A DNA stretch of 60,000 nt. Source: Cryptomeria japonica (lineage: Eukaryota > Streptophyta > Pinopsida > Cupressales > Cupressaceae). Positions 34,558-46,084 of the stretch are shown piece after piece. Where the stretch lies: NCBI RefSeq assembly GCF_030272615.1, contig NC_081405.1, positions 611,507,065-611,567,064 of the forward strand, given 5' to 3'. The translations under genes and the position numbers were made by a program. The notes beneath the pieces are model-generated. The model was not told where the DNA came from and did not search any database. It saw only the letters and a list, made by a program, of their open reading frames with translations. The stretch's first letter is position 1. Each line of letters begins with the position of its first letter.

Positions 34558-34566
34558 CTCCCTCTT
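34558..34566 (-). promoter_or_regulatory. Polypurine tract of the copia element
   Basis: The plus strand reads CTCCCTCTT, i.e. AAGAGGGAG on the element strand, abutting the 3' LTR. Confidence 0.8.
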
Positions 34567-35111
34567 AGCTAGGGAGGAGGATCACAAGGTACTCATAGAA
34601 GAGCTACACATAGTGTAGTAGATATCATTATATGATATCAGGAGTAATGGTCTACAAATATCAACACTTATGATACTCACCAAAAGCTCATCATATCCAT
34701 TATAGTATGTGCACTAGCATCAACCATATGATGCCTACCACAGGGATATGAAAGATCGTGGTATACCCACAGATATTAAGCACTTAGTATCCACCATGAC
34801 ATATCTCAACAATCCAACCCATAGTTATCAACCTTATGATATAAAGTTGAAATTTTTTTAAGAGATATGAACTATCATGACATGTTCACAGATATCAACC
34901 ATATGATATCTATCATGATAGACTGTAGAGTTGTTGTAAAGTCGTCACCTTCCAATAACTACTAGAAGTACAAGTGTTTATCATTCAGAAGTTGCCACTT
35001 CTTAATGATACACACGGGTGTCCATAAAGTCATATAATGACAAAAGGAGTCTAATTAAACATCTTTAGAATATATTGGTACAATAATAATGTTGAGACTC
35101 AAACTCAGAAT
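34567..35111 (-). other. 3' untranslated region of the copia element
   Basis: Non-coding. Several short ATGATATC-type near-palindromes (about 34620-34910) recur. Confidence 0.6.
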
Positions 35112-35759
35112 TTACATTTCAATCATACCAAGCTTACCTCTGAAGTGTTCTACCTTTGTTTTGGCGAGAGGCTTGGTAAGAATGTCTGTTGTTTGATCTT
35201 CAGTACTAATATACCTCAACTGAATTACCTTTTTCTCCACCAAGTCTCTAACATAGTGATAAGGTATTTCAATATGTTTGGATCTGTCATGAAATACTGG
35301 ATTTACTGAAAGCTTTATACAGCTCTGGTTGTCACAGTGGATGATGATAGGATCTAAGGATTGTCCAAACAATCCTACAAGGAGTTTTCTCAACCATACA
35401 ACTTCTCGTGCTCCCATAGATGCCGCAATGTACTCTTCTTTTGTGGAGCTCTGAGTGACTGAAGATTGCTTTCTGCTAAACAAGGATATCATAGTTGATC
35501 CTAAACTGAAGTAGCACCCCGATGTGCTTTTACAATCCCCCACACTTCCAGCCCAATCTGAGTTTGTATATCCATATAAGTTTAGATCTACATCTTTATA
35601 CTTTAAGCCATGTCCAATTGTTCCACGAAGATATCTTAAAATGTGCTTTGTTGCAACTATATGTAACTGCTTCGGTTCACACATGAACTGACTGAGTGCA
35701 TTCACAGCATAACAAATATCTGGTCTAGTATTGACCAAATACATCAATGATCCAATCAT
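35112..35759 (-). pseudogene. Copia RNase H and polyprotein C-terminus
   Basis: 216 codons starting at the RT/RH connection MIGSLMYLVNTRPDICYAV. They include WAGSVGDCKSTSGCYFSLG, SSTKEEYIAA (usually STAEAEY), IIHCDNQSCIKL and HIEIPYHYVRDLV, ending at a TGA or TAA after KLGMIEM. A single TAG at 35757-35759 separates it from RT. Its RNase H would degrade the RNA of the hybrid. Confidence 0.92.
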
Positions 35760-36815
35760 CTACCGGTAGAGGGTGGAATTTGTTGATTCGGAACTTGCAG
35801 CCGCCTCTCTTAACTTGTGTAAGTTTTTTTCCATGGGATTGGACATAGGCTTACAATCCATTATTCCAAATCTTTTTAGAATGTCAATAGTGTATTTCCC
35901 TTGATTTAGGATAATCCCATCAGTCTGTTTCCATACTTCTAAACCAAGAAAATAGTGTAGAAGCCCTAAGTCCTTCATATCAAATTCAGATGCAAGGTTT
36001 TGTTTACACTTGAGGATGAGATGCTCTTCGCCTGTGATTAATAAGTCATCAACATAAAGATTAAGAATTAACATATCTCCATTTATTACCTTGAAGGAAA
36101 GGTTCGGATCTGCATCATTCTTTGAGAAGAAAAGTCCTGATAGATAGTGATCTATCCTTTCATACCAAGTCCGAGGAGCCTGTTTGAGCCCATACAAGGC
36201 TTTCTTCAATTTGCAAACATGAGAATGTTGTCCATGCACTACAATTCCTTCAGGTTGTTCCCGATAGACTTCCTCCTCTATTACATCGTTTAGAAATGTA
36301 GTTTTTACATCCATTTGATGGATTTTCCATCCCTTTGATGCAGCAATAGCAATCACAGCTCTGACAGAAGTGTATCGGGCAACAAGAGCAAATGTCTCTT
36401 CATAATCAATTCCCTCTTTCTGAGAGAAACCTCTGGCGACAAACCTTACTTTGTATTTTTCAATACTTCCATCTGCAGCATGTTTGATTTTGAAAAGCCA
36501 CTTAGAAGACACTACTGATTTGTCCTTAGGCCTAGGCACAATGTCCCAGACATCATTCTTGAGAATAGACTTATCCTCTTCTACCATGGCTTCTTTCCAG
36601 GCTTGATGTTGGAAGGCTTCCTCAACAGTAGAAGGTTCTGAATTTATGATTTCACTCATTAGTGCAATATAGCTGGAGAATCTATTAGGTCTTTTACTTT
36701 CCCTAAAAATTCCTTTTGGAGCTGCATAATTTTCAGCCTCCTCAATCATTTTCCTAGCCCATAGTGGTCTTTTCTTAGTCACATTAGTGTCTATAGGTTC
36801 ATCCATATAGTCCAT
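35760..36815 (-). pseudogene. Copia reverse transcriptase
   Basis: A 352-codon open segment with the copia RT lead VSSKWLFKIKHAADGSIEKY, ARGFSQKEGIDYEETFALVA, IHQMDVKTTFLND (usually DVKTAFLNG), ALYGLKQAPRTWYERID and the catalytic box LILNLYVDDLLITG. It ends at STLYR followed by TAG, where the related family reads a sense codon, so one nonsense change cuts RT from RNase H. It is the best preserved domain in the window. Confidence 0.95.
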
Positions 36816-37147
36816 AGGTTCAATGTGATTGTTGCCTTCAACTGATTCGTGAGTCTCACTCTGAATCTCGGAGGAGTGATCTTTTTCACTGTAATAAGGG
36901 GATTCATCATTTGTATTATTAACATCCTTAGATCTTTTGAATGCAACATCCTCTTCAAATATTACATCCCTGCTTAGTTCAATTGTTTTTGACTTGGAAT
37001 ATAGACCCTATAGGCTTTAGAAGTTTCACTATACCCAACAAAGATTCCCTTTTTCCTAGAGGGTTCTAATTTAGATCTTTTCTCCTTAAGGATGTGAATG
37101 TAAACAGGACAGCCAAAAATTCTTGAGTGACCTGTGTCGGGTTTGAT
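36816..37147 (-). pseudogene. Copia integrase C-terminal and linker region, frame-broken
   Basis: A minus-strand frame around 37066-37140 reads GHSRIFGCPVYIHILKEKRS and KGIFVGYSETSKAYRVYI, the GKR-like C-terminal region of copia integrase. Below 37000 stops accumulate up to the RT segment. Confidence 0.75.
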
Positions 37148-37640
37148 TCATGTGAATGCTTCTTCAAGAGTTTTGTTACCAAGAAAGGAATGTGAACATC
37201 TGTTTTGGATATACACAGCAGCACTAGAGGCTTCGGCCCAGAATGAGGTATGAAGGTTTTGTTCATGCATCACGGCTTTGGCTGCTTCTACTATAGTTTT
37301 GTTTTTCCTTTCTCCTACCCCATTTTGTTGAGGGTTGTAAGGAACAGTGAACTCCCTCTTAATCCCAACATTATTACAAAAAAAAAAAAAGTTTTCAGAG
37401 ATATATTCCCCCACATTATCTGATCTAAGGGTCTTTATACTTTTACTTGATATATTTTCTACTAAAGCCTTGAATTCCTTAAACCTTTTAAGGACTTCAT
37501 CAGGCTCTTTACACTTTAGAAAATATATCCATGTCTTCCTAGAATAATCATCTACAAAAATAACATAATACAAAAATCCTCCTAAGGAGGGTACTAACAT
37601 AGGTCCACATAAATCAGAATGAACAATTTCTAATACATTT
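37148..37640 (-). pseudogene. Copia integrase core
   Basis: The segment contains YYVIFVDDYSRKTWIYFLK (first catalytic Asp), IKTLRSDNVGEYIS (second Asp) and PYNPQQNGVGERKNKTIVEA (catalytic Glu), so the DDE triad is present. A homopolymer run at 37378-37390, coding for consecutive Phe, is a likely site of slippage. It ends with a frame change near 37148. Confidence 0.93.
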
Positions 37641-37699
37641 TTCGATTTACTTTCACTGTTATGAAATGTGCCCTTGGTATTCTTCCCTTAGGCACACCC

Positions 37700-38215
37700 T
37701 TTGCAGATTCATTCATGTTCTTGAGTCTGCTTAGGTATCCATGTCACCATTTTCTCTATAGAGGGTAAAGCACAAAAATGAAGATGACCTAATCTTCTAT
37801 GCCATAATTCACAAGTGTTAGAAGATTCATGAATAAGTGCTTGTGAAGGAGAGGTGCAAAGTTTGTACAGGCACCCATGTCGAATTCCAATGGTGTGTAC
37901 CTTCTCGATGTTTGAGTTCTTAGGCCAGGCTAAGATTTTTCCATCCATGAAGGTGATTTTGTATCCTTTATCTTCAAGAGATGATATGGAAATCAGGTTG
38001 CATTTGATGCCTGGCACAAATAGTACACCTGTTAATTGAAGGGCGATCCCTGATTTTAGTTGAATGGTACAGGTTCCAATCCCATTCACTGGGTAGTTTG
38101 AATCATCCCCAATTATGACTTCCTCATCAGACTTTTCTATCATAGTGTCTAAGTGCTCTTTGAATCCTGTTATATGTCGAGATGCCCCACTATCTATTAC
38201 CCAGGTGTTAAGGCT
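37700..38215 (-). pseudogene. Copia protease and pre-integrase zinc region
   Basis: The stretch near 38170-38210 reads WVIDSGASRHITGF, containing the intact active site DSGA. Frame 37709-38143 continues with VNGIGTCTIQLKSG, VLFVPGIKCNLISISSLEDK and LWHRRLGHLHFCALPSI, the GAG_pre-integrase HHCC lead-in. A frame change precedes the integrase core. Confidence 0.9.
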
Positions 38216-39061
38216 GGTTGATACTTGACTGGATAGAGCTGAGTAGAATACAAGTCTTTCAGAATCTCTGTTGGCCTCACTTACTTCAGCAATCGAGGCT
38301 TGAGGCTTAGGTCTGTCAGGACACTTTACAGCAATGTGGCCAAATTTATCACATCTAAAGCATTGTACTTTAGATAGGTCCCTCTTCCTTTTGAATGACT
38401 ACTTCCTAGTTAAGTCCTTACCTCTCCTCTTCTTGGAGTTTTTCCTCTTTCCTCTTTTGTGGGACTGAGAGTTTAGGGCTTGCATCTCTTCCCTCTAGTG
38501 ATCAATCTAGATTCTTCTTGTATACAATCAATTTTCAATCGATCAAATTTAGGAAGTTTGGATCGGGCACTAATTCCTTGAATAAACGATTCCCAAGAAG
38601 TAGGAAGTTTGTTGAGTGCCAACATGGTCAACTCCTTGCTATCGAATGTGTGACCAATTGTAGATAGTTGGCTTCTTAGCTCTGTTATCCTCATGAAATA
38701 TGAAGTGATAGTTTCACCTTGGTTCATTTTGATGTGGTGGAGTTGTTGTTTTAGAGAAGAACCCTGCTAGTGTTATTTATCTCAAACATGTTCTCTAGTG
38801 TTGAGAACATTAGATAGGCAATATCTAATTTGAGATAATAGGGGCAACATGATCTTTTACTCCATCCACCAATAGTTTCATAGCTTTATTATTATTTCTT
38901 GTCCATAGGATTTTTTCATCTTCTTCATTGGGCATGGGTAAGGCCTTTTCCACAAGAGTGTTCAATTCATGTTCCTTTAATGCGAGCATCATTCTAAACT
39001 TCCATGATACAAAATTTGCAGCTCCTTCAAGTTGGTCCTCAGGTCTAACTCCATTCACCAT
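38216..39061 (-). pseudogene. Copia gag
   Basis: Segment 38825-39061 starts MVNGVRPEDQLEGAANFVSW at a plausible initiator and carries the copia gag opening. Segment 38473-38727 (NQGETITSYFMRITELRSQL, LALNKLPTSWESFIQGI) is the UBN2-type gag core. A canonical knuckle CFRCDKFGHIAVKC is read near 38320-38370. The segments are separated by stops at about 38465 and 38740-38824. Confidence 0.9.
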
Positions 39062-39146
39062 TTTGTCAAATATAGAATTCTAGAACCTTTAATGGAGGTT
39101 AGTTGTTTCCCTTTTACAAATTTGATCAAATCTTTTCTTCAAACTA

Positions 39147-39158
39147 GCTCTGATACCA
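39147..39158 (-). promoter_or_regulatory. Primer-binding site of the copia element
   Basis: The plus strand reads GCTCTGATACCA immediately next to the LTR start at 39159. Confidence 0.95.
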
Positions 39159-39381
39159 TGTTAAAGTTTGGATCAGATTTGATATGTGAGTAGTTTTAAT
39201 TTATTTCTATTACTTGGTTCACAACTAAGATGTATGACTATGAACTGCAGGTTGCTGCAAATATGAAGAGAGCACAACTTAATTCATAAAGTATTTTCAA
39301 GACTACAAATGAAGGAGATCGATGTCTTATTGGTTTGCACTTTTGATTTCTGTACTTGCCTTTTAGAATTGAACTCTATCA

Positions 39382-39457
<76 letters not shown>

Positions 39458-40137
39458 ATATAGGCATGTCAATGAATAGACATGCCTCTATGTACATGGA
39501 GACATGTCGATGAATAGACATGCCTCCACATACATGGAGGCATGTCTCTTCATTGAGATGCCTCTCTGCATACCGATTCATATAACAGATCAGCGAGATA
39601 ATGATTCTCATAATCATTTTTATCTATTAACAACAGTTAACGATTCTCATAATCCATGGTTATTATTGTTATCAGCAGATAACGATTCACATAATCGTTT
39701 TGGTATGGAGATCGACCATAGTCGATACAAACAGCGATAAATAATATTGAACTATTTGATGTGGATAATCAATTTATATTGGTCATTCCATTTGATCAAT
39801 ATAATCGATACTTATGATCATTTAGAATTCGGTGCTCATATTCAATTTGGTATAAACAATGTGATTAATATAGATCGATATTACTTATCGATTTAACATG
39901 AATTTAATCTCAATGATTTATCAACGGCATGATTAATGATTTAATATTTCAATCATAAATTATGTATATATAAATATTCATATATATAATAATAAGAAGA
40001 ACACTTATTATTATTGCATATATTAATATGTATATATTCATATTAACAAATCATTAATTATGTTGATGATATAATCAGCATTACTTATACATATGATTTG
40101 ATGAGATTACTCCGACCGAAGCTATAAATCATCAACA
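39159..40137 (-). repeat. 5' LTR of the copia element (979 bp)
   Basis: TGTTAAAGTTTGGATC ... AATCATCAACA on the plus strand. It is expanded by a ~70-bp (AT)n run and holds a perfect 13-bp stem at 39516-39547. Confidence 0.95.
39384..39453. repeat. (AT)n microsatellite inside an LTR
   Basis: About 35 AT units. The homologous position of the partner LTR (near 33870) has about six. Confidence 0.97.
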
Positions 40138-40142
40138 AACAC

Positions 40143-40830
40143 ACTCACATTCCCTCTGAGGTTCTAATTTTAGCCTTGACCTGCTAATAAAGCCTATGGA
40201 TTGCAAACCTAAGCCCATTTGGGACTCCCAATTCTTTCATCCTATGCCATAATTTATCTCGTGGTACCGTATCAAAGGATTTTCTAAAGTCTACAAAGAA
40301 GCAAAAAGCCTCGCCCCCTTGAGTATTCCATATTTTTGCAACCAAGAACCTAAGTGTAACACCATGGTCTATAGTAGAGTGTTTTGATCTAAAACCGGCC
40401 TGTCCCTTGGCTCTTTTCCCTCTTAGTTTTTCCCAACTACTAATCCTGCATTCAATCAAGCTTCCAAACAACTTCCCAAGAAGTGGGTTGACCATAATAG
40501 TGTGGTAATTTGATGGATTGCTTAAATCATCGCTTTTGTGAAAAGGGATCACAACGCTAGTTGTCCAATTTTCTAGGAAGCCATCTTGAGTGACACTGTT
40601 GAAGATGCGGTTGATATGAGGTGCGAGGACCTCAATGACCCACTTTAGGTATTTTGTTTGTAGCCCATCTATGTCTTGTGCCTTTCCCCCTACAAACCTC
40701 CTTATGCCCCATTTGATATCTTCAATGTTAAAGAGTTCAGTATTGACATTGATTAACGAGGGTTCCTCCTTATCTTGGTCGCGCTCATATAAAAACTTTG
40801 CATATTCAAGCCATTGACATCCTGTGATAC
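40143..40830 (-). pseudogene. LINE reverse transcriptase, N-terminal part
   Basis: Open segment 40184-40552 holds SVVIPFHKSDDLSNPSNYHT-like text (its first residues are in the preceding frame), KGQAGFRSKHSTIDHGVTLR and FCFFVDFRKSFDTVPRDKLW with the first catalytic Asp. Upstream translation to about 40830 reads as the RT lead-in. It stops at the copia insertion. Confidence 0.88.
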
Positions 40831-41589
40831 TGTTCTTTATTTGTTGTCTCTTTTGTTGCAGCTCTTTCTAGAATCTTTTGGGGTTTTGTTTTCCAAGAAT
40901 AATCAGCTCCACCCTTCTTATATTCACATATTTTTCTTTTTTACACGTTAGCAGTCTTTCATACTCTTTTTTACTTTCCTTGTTCATCCCGCCTTCACGC
41001 AAATTTCGTTTTGCTAACTTGCACTCCTCATCAAACCAACGATTTGCCGAAAAATTGTTTTTAGCTCATCTTTTAGGTCTAGCTCTCTTACACTCGACTA
41101 AAGCTTTGTGAATCAAGGGGACCAACATATCCTTGCTCACAAGATAATCTAAATTATTTTATTATTCCTTAATAGACCGTTTGAGGGCAACCTTGAAGAG
41201 ATTTTGATTCTCTTGAGTCATGAGGATTCTCCCCTGTGAGGATGCTTTCTTTTGTTTAGAGTATGTTTGTTCTTCCTGCTATATGCCTATGTGAATGGCC
41301 AGTTTTGATCTAACTTTAACCATATTGGGCATTCCCCTATCTTTACCTCCATTACCCTTGAAATGTGATCTTGTGAGAAAATAACATAATCTACTACACT
41401 TTGACCTTTGTAATTTTACAAGTGATTTTTCCTAATTTTGGCCATACCTTCATACCATTGCATATGACCATGTTGTACAAGCTGCATAAACTCAGCAATT
41501 CTGCCCCAAAATGAGTAACATTGCTTTTACTATCCTATGAAATTATTTCCCAACTGTCATCACTCTCTTCTACTAACCATAGTGGATCA

Positions 41590-42095
41590 CCTTTTTATTT
41601 CCAACTCCTTTCCAAATTAAGGGTTGGGTTGTTCGCTGTCCTAGCATTAAAGTCTCCTATTATTAGGACTTCTCCAATGGTGTTATAAACAGAAATGTCT
41701 TTTTTTAGTGAAGAATATGGATCTTCTCGATCTAGGTTCCTTTTCTTATATGATTTTGAGCTTTTGGAGAAAAATAGCATGCTACCAACCTTTTTGTTAC
41801 TTGATTTTCCATAATTTTCAACCATATATATTGCTTGTTTGGGTTTTCTTTTTCTACCTTTACAAATCTGCCCCAAGTTTCTTTAATTAGAATAGTAATT
41901 CCTCCATGTCCTTTACCACTGTCTGTTCATTCATTCCACACCGAAGCTTTTGTGTAACCCTCGAATTCTAGAACTTTACACCCTTCATGTTCATGTGTCT
42001 CTATAAGGACGATAATGTCCTTGTCTGCTGCTATGGGCCCTAAACCAGGTCCTCTTCTCCATGGGAAACCTCTGTAGTTCCAACTTACCATTGTA
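41590..42095 (-). pseudogene. LINE endonuclease (AP-type) remnant
   Basis: Minus-strand text opens with VSWNYRGFPWRRGPGLGPIA and IIVLIETHEHEG, the N-terminal metal-binding Glu region, and later VLIIGDFNART, the GDFN motif of the APE-like endonuclease. Frames change near 41880, and stops are scattered. This domain nicks target DNA to prime LINE reverse transcription. Confidence 0.8.
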
Positions 42096-42100
42096 ACACA

Positions 42101-43167
42101 TCCTCCCCCTTTTAATCACATTAAAATTACTAATGAAAAAGAGGGATGTAACATATCCTCCCCCTTTTAATCATCATCTCCAATGATTAAGTATCAACAT
42201 AACATTAAATGAATTCATGTTCTGACTAAACCTCGTAGATAGTCTTTTAACTATTAAAAACAGTAAAGATATAAGTAAACTTTTGATGAATCTCATCATG
42301 TTGGAACTCTTTAATGATTTAGGTTTCTGGAACATTCCCCAAACACCCAAATATAACACTAAAAGCCTTCCTGTGTCGGGCCATCAGGCCACTGGGTTGA
42401 CCTGCTCACCATGGGATGAGGTAGATGATACCACAAAATCAACTCAAAGCACTTCGTTGTCAATCTTCCCTCACCAGAAATCCCCCAAAGCATCAAACTT
42501 GGAAACTCACTTGTAGCAAGGATGAAACATGAAAAAATTAGACATTTCATTGAACACGGCTTTGCCTTACAATACAACCAATCCCCTTCTTATACCAGAC
42601 ATAGGTTAGAAGAATGACTTATCCCGACTCCTCAATACCAAAGGATGGGAACACAATACCCTTTGAGAATTTGATAAACAAACATTTAGCAAAACTATTG
42701 AATACTAAGGATAAGGGATCAGAGAAACAAGGGAATAGGTACCATGGTAAAGGGTAGGCCAAAAAACTAATAAAAGAGCTTATACAAAATATTATAAGGG
42801 TTGTAGGCAAGGTTTCGAGATAGATAGGAAAGGCATGCAATTATGGATATCCCTGAAACATCAACAACACACAAAATACTAATGAAAACATTGGAGAGAG
42901 CCAAGACTTGAACTGTTTTTTCATGAGTCACTTCACCTTTTGACACTTAGCAAACCCATTTAGAATTTTATCAAATCAGTTATTAACAAGGGGGGTAAGG
43001 TCAAATGTGTGCATGGAAGGGAAACAAAGTAGATATAAGACAGCAAATTGGGGTGCCAACACTCCCATCATATGTTTAATAATTGGCATTTGCTTTGTAT
43101 CAATAGATTTGAACAACTGTCATAATTAATATTTCAATTTAAGGTATTATGCTAATGGCAAATTCAA
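42101..43167. other. Unassigned DNA; short local duplication at 42090-42175
   Basis: CCTCCCCCTTTTAATCA occurs at about 42100 and 42157 after TGTAACA(C/T)AT, a small tandem duplication at the LINE 5' end. Nothing else recognised. Confidence 0.5.
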
Positions 43168-43175
43168 CATATAAA

Positions 43176-43573
43176 CTATGTTACCCCAAGTTTCCGGGAC
43201 AGGGACAGCCGGGGACAAGGACAGCCGGGGACGGGGGTACGTGTTTCCGGGACGGTGATTTTTTTGCCAATTTTGGGGACAGCTATATCAAAGTAGGGAA
43301 AATTAAAATATATAGGGAAAATTAAAATATTCATATGAAAACATGGATAAAACACACACATATCCATTATAGAACCTTAACATATAAGAACTAGTAGAGT
43401 TCTTATGGCAAATTTGTGTTAAATTGAGACTCAAAGTCAAATTGCTTATAGAATTCATTGTCAGAATTCATTGTCTATATGCAGAATTTATGGGGACGTC
43501 CCCAAGGAGTCCCCTGTCCCCGGGACGGGGACGGTTGAAAAAAATACCGGGGACGCGTCCCCGGGTAACATAG
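43176..43573. mobile_element. hAT-type MITE, 398 bp, perfect 11-bp TIRs and 8-bp TSD
   Basis: CTATGTTACCC (43176-43186) and GGGTAACATAG (43563-43573) are exact inverted repeats. The 8 bases outside each end are identical (CATATAAA at 43168-43175 and 43574-43581). An 8-bp TSD points to the hAT superfamily. Both subterminal regions are full of GGGGAC / GTCCCC words (43195-43260 and 43494-43562) around an AT-rich core. No ORF, so it would be moved in trans. Confidence 0.93.
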
Positions 43574-43581
43574 CATATAAA

Positions 43582-45240
43582 TGAATTATCGATATTTGGA
43601 AACAACTATCTAAGCAGTGACAGTTAGGTATGATAAAAAATTAAAAATTTCAAAAAAAATAAAACTTTAAGAAATGCTCTAGATATACATGCTAGCTCCA
43701 TTGCAGTATAAACCTGACAAGTACAGAAACATAAAAGACGGTGCAAAAAAGTTAAAATCAATCTAACTTGTCTTGGATTTAGAGATTCAATTCAAGCCAC
43801 ATGGCTATGTATATCTCTAGAAAGTTCAATAATATTTGATTTTGCAAAAATCTATTAATTTTGAATACTCTTTCGTATATGTACGTCATTTTCTTCTGTA
43901 GTACCCAAAATCTGGAAAAATTATCTTCCTTGCCAAGGAGTCCATGAAAATTAGGCAATGCTAAGCTTTTACAAGAGTTAATATTTCTGCTGTTCTAAAA
44001 ATGAGGCTCTATTCTCGGCTGTCAAAACAAGCATGATCTTGATGCCTCTACCCAGGGTCGAGGGGCATGAACAGGGTGATTATTATATCCATGAGTTATA
44101 GGACTTCAGATTTCCACAATCAATCAATTGCTTGAAAAAGAATATCTCGATAAAAATATTTAAAGATTTAAGAAAAAATTGAGTTGTATAGATATCAGAG
44201 TTGTGCATACCGCATAGTTATTAAAAGACTGCTGCCTATATACAGGATCATGTTAATTATTGTGGATCCCTGAATCTGCACTCTAGCAATTACATTAACA
44301 TGTGATAATGAAATAGATAAAATAATGATGGTTGAATTGCACACAAGTTTGAGGCATATAATTGAATTTTTTTTGAAAGGAAAAGATACTGTGAATACAC
44401 CACAAAGTCAGGGATGGTGACTGTAGTATCATGCAGACCCAGGTGTTGATTGATGGTCCCAAACACTTGTGCATATTAAAAATTGGTTGCAACTTGCTGG
44501 CAACTTTTTAAAAACCATAACATTTTCTGATTTAGTTTATGTATTTTGATTCACCATGCTAGTGACAAAAATTATGGTTCGATGATCGTGAGGTGCTAAA
44601 ATTGTTGCTGCCACAAGTGCAAAAATAGTTATTATGAAACATAGCTGTCATAAAGGAAGAATATTTTGGTTAGCATTTGCAGTTTTCACAAAACAATATT
44701 GCAGGATTCATATATTATACTAATTAGATCACCAAAATGTCTTTGTGGACAACATTAACAGGTTCCTGTGACTCGCTGCAATCAAAAAATTAATTATGCA
44801 TAATAGCAACAGGAGTTGGTGAAAAAGGAGTTCACCCAGCGTGGACCTATCCATATGTTCAAAAATGTTAAATTTTCTGATCAGGATAAGCAGATTCTGC
44901 ACTCGGAAAATTATACCCTAAAGTTTAAACACTAAGATACTTAAACTTGATAGCTCCTATCAATATTACTCATTCTGATACACAAATCTACTAATACATA
45001 GTGCTGAAAATATGAACAGCCAATACACAATATTGAACTCCCAAACCTGAACTGTCTTCTCATTAGATCTGAAAAAAGTTACAAAGCAATAGCTCAAAAC
45101 TGGATATAATTAATTCACTCGTACCCCCGCCTTCTTTTATGCATGAAGGCTAGAAAAGAAAAGAAAAGGCAAAGTCTAAAATTAGAATTCTAAATTGATA
45201 CTGGACGTATGCGAACATAAACTTATAAATCTGAAACAGC
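43582..45240. other. Unassigned AT-rich DNA
   Basis: No ORF or repeat signature recognised. Confidence 0.45.
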
Positions 45241-45245
45241 ATGCA

Positions 45246-45920
45246 TGTTGTAATGTCCCCTTTCTGAACTAGCAGCACGGGAGTACTCTTGAGTGAGTGG
45301 ACTAAAAGTGTAGGAATAGTTAGGATCAGTTAAATCATGAAATAAGGAAGATGAGTCAGTTAGGGTCAGTTAAGTAAGAAAATAAGGCAGATGATTTAGT
45401 TAGGTTTGGTTAATTGAGTTTGGATTTGTCTTTTAATTGTCATCAATTGAGGAAGGAACCTGCTAGTCAGACTCTCATCAATTGAGAACTAGATTGCATA
45501 TATTGAGGAAGCATAGAGCATAGGGAGCACTAGGAGGATAAGAGAAAGACATGTCAGAAATTCAAAAACAAAAATCAACTTCATTCTCCAGCTTGTGATG
45601 CTGCAACAGCAGCTGATGGCATTTGGAGACAGAACCTTTCAAGCATGGCAAATCAGACCACTCTGGGAATGGAATCCCTCAGGGAGCAGTTTAAAATTCA
45701 AAGTAATTCAGAAACTTCAGAAGTGTTTTAGATTTGTATGTGTATCAGACTAGCATGTTCAGATGTATAAGTTGTATCATCCTAGTTAATTTCAAGTTGT
45801 AAATGTGTTTGAATAAAATAGAAAAAAAATTAAAAAATATATATTGATTAGTATATCTGGGTATTCCTGGGTTTCTTATTGTGTATGCATTTAGCCAGGT
45901 CTTTCCACAAGTTGTAAGCA
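45246..45920 (+). mobile_element. Probable solo LTR (about 675 bp)
   Basis: It begins TGTTGTAATGTCCCC and ends GTTGTAAGCA, with TGCA on each side. GCATGCATG is repeated around it (45239-45247 and 45918-45926), so the exact edge is ambiguous and a 9-bp TSD is an alternative reading. AATAAAATAG near 45814 may be a polyadenylation signal. TGTAATGTCCCC-type openings are common for gypsy LTRs. No PBS or coding sequence. Confidence 0.45.
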
Positions 45921-46084
45921 TGCATGAAAACTTAAACTTCTAAATTTGGAACCGAAGATAACTCTTTTAAAATAGAACCTTCTCATGCAAGGCATCTCAT
46001 CTAAGAATGGAAAACGGCGCCATCCTAACTTTGAACAGTGCTCTAAATAAGGTCGGTCCAGACATGCTCAAGCATGCATGTGCC

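Larger units (their letters stand above)
33646..40137 (-). mobile_element. Copia retrotransposon, nearly complete, minus strand, TSD AACAC
   Basis: LTRs 39159-40137 (5') and 33646-34557 (3') flank gag, protease, integrase, RT and RNase H in copia order. AACAC is found at both 33641-33645 and 40138-40142. The primer site and purine tract are in place. The polyprotein is broken by a few stops and shifts. The first ~180 aligned LTR bases show about eleven mismatches by eye, so the insertion is fairly young compared with its neighbours but not recent. Confidence 0.96.
33125..42100 (-). mobile_element. LINE (non-LTR retrotransposon), split by a copia insertion
   Basis: On the minus strand, endonuclease (42095-41590) is followed by reverse transcriptase (about 40800-40143), then the 6.5-kb copia element, then the RT catalytic and thumb region (33640-33125). 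Removing the copia element and one AACAC copy brings the two RT halves together in one frame. The LINE has many stops and frame changes. Its 3' end is cut near 33125, and its 5' end near 42100 is approximate. Confidence 0.88.

Noticed and set aside
39284-39472. Open frame with a long Ile-Tyr repeat
   Set aside because: Translation of the (AT)n microsatellite.
43176-43573. Telomere-like or rDNA-like G-rich sequence
   Set aside because: The G-rich words are confined within exact TIRs and an 8-bp TSD, so a MITE explains them.
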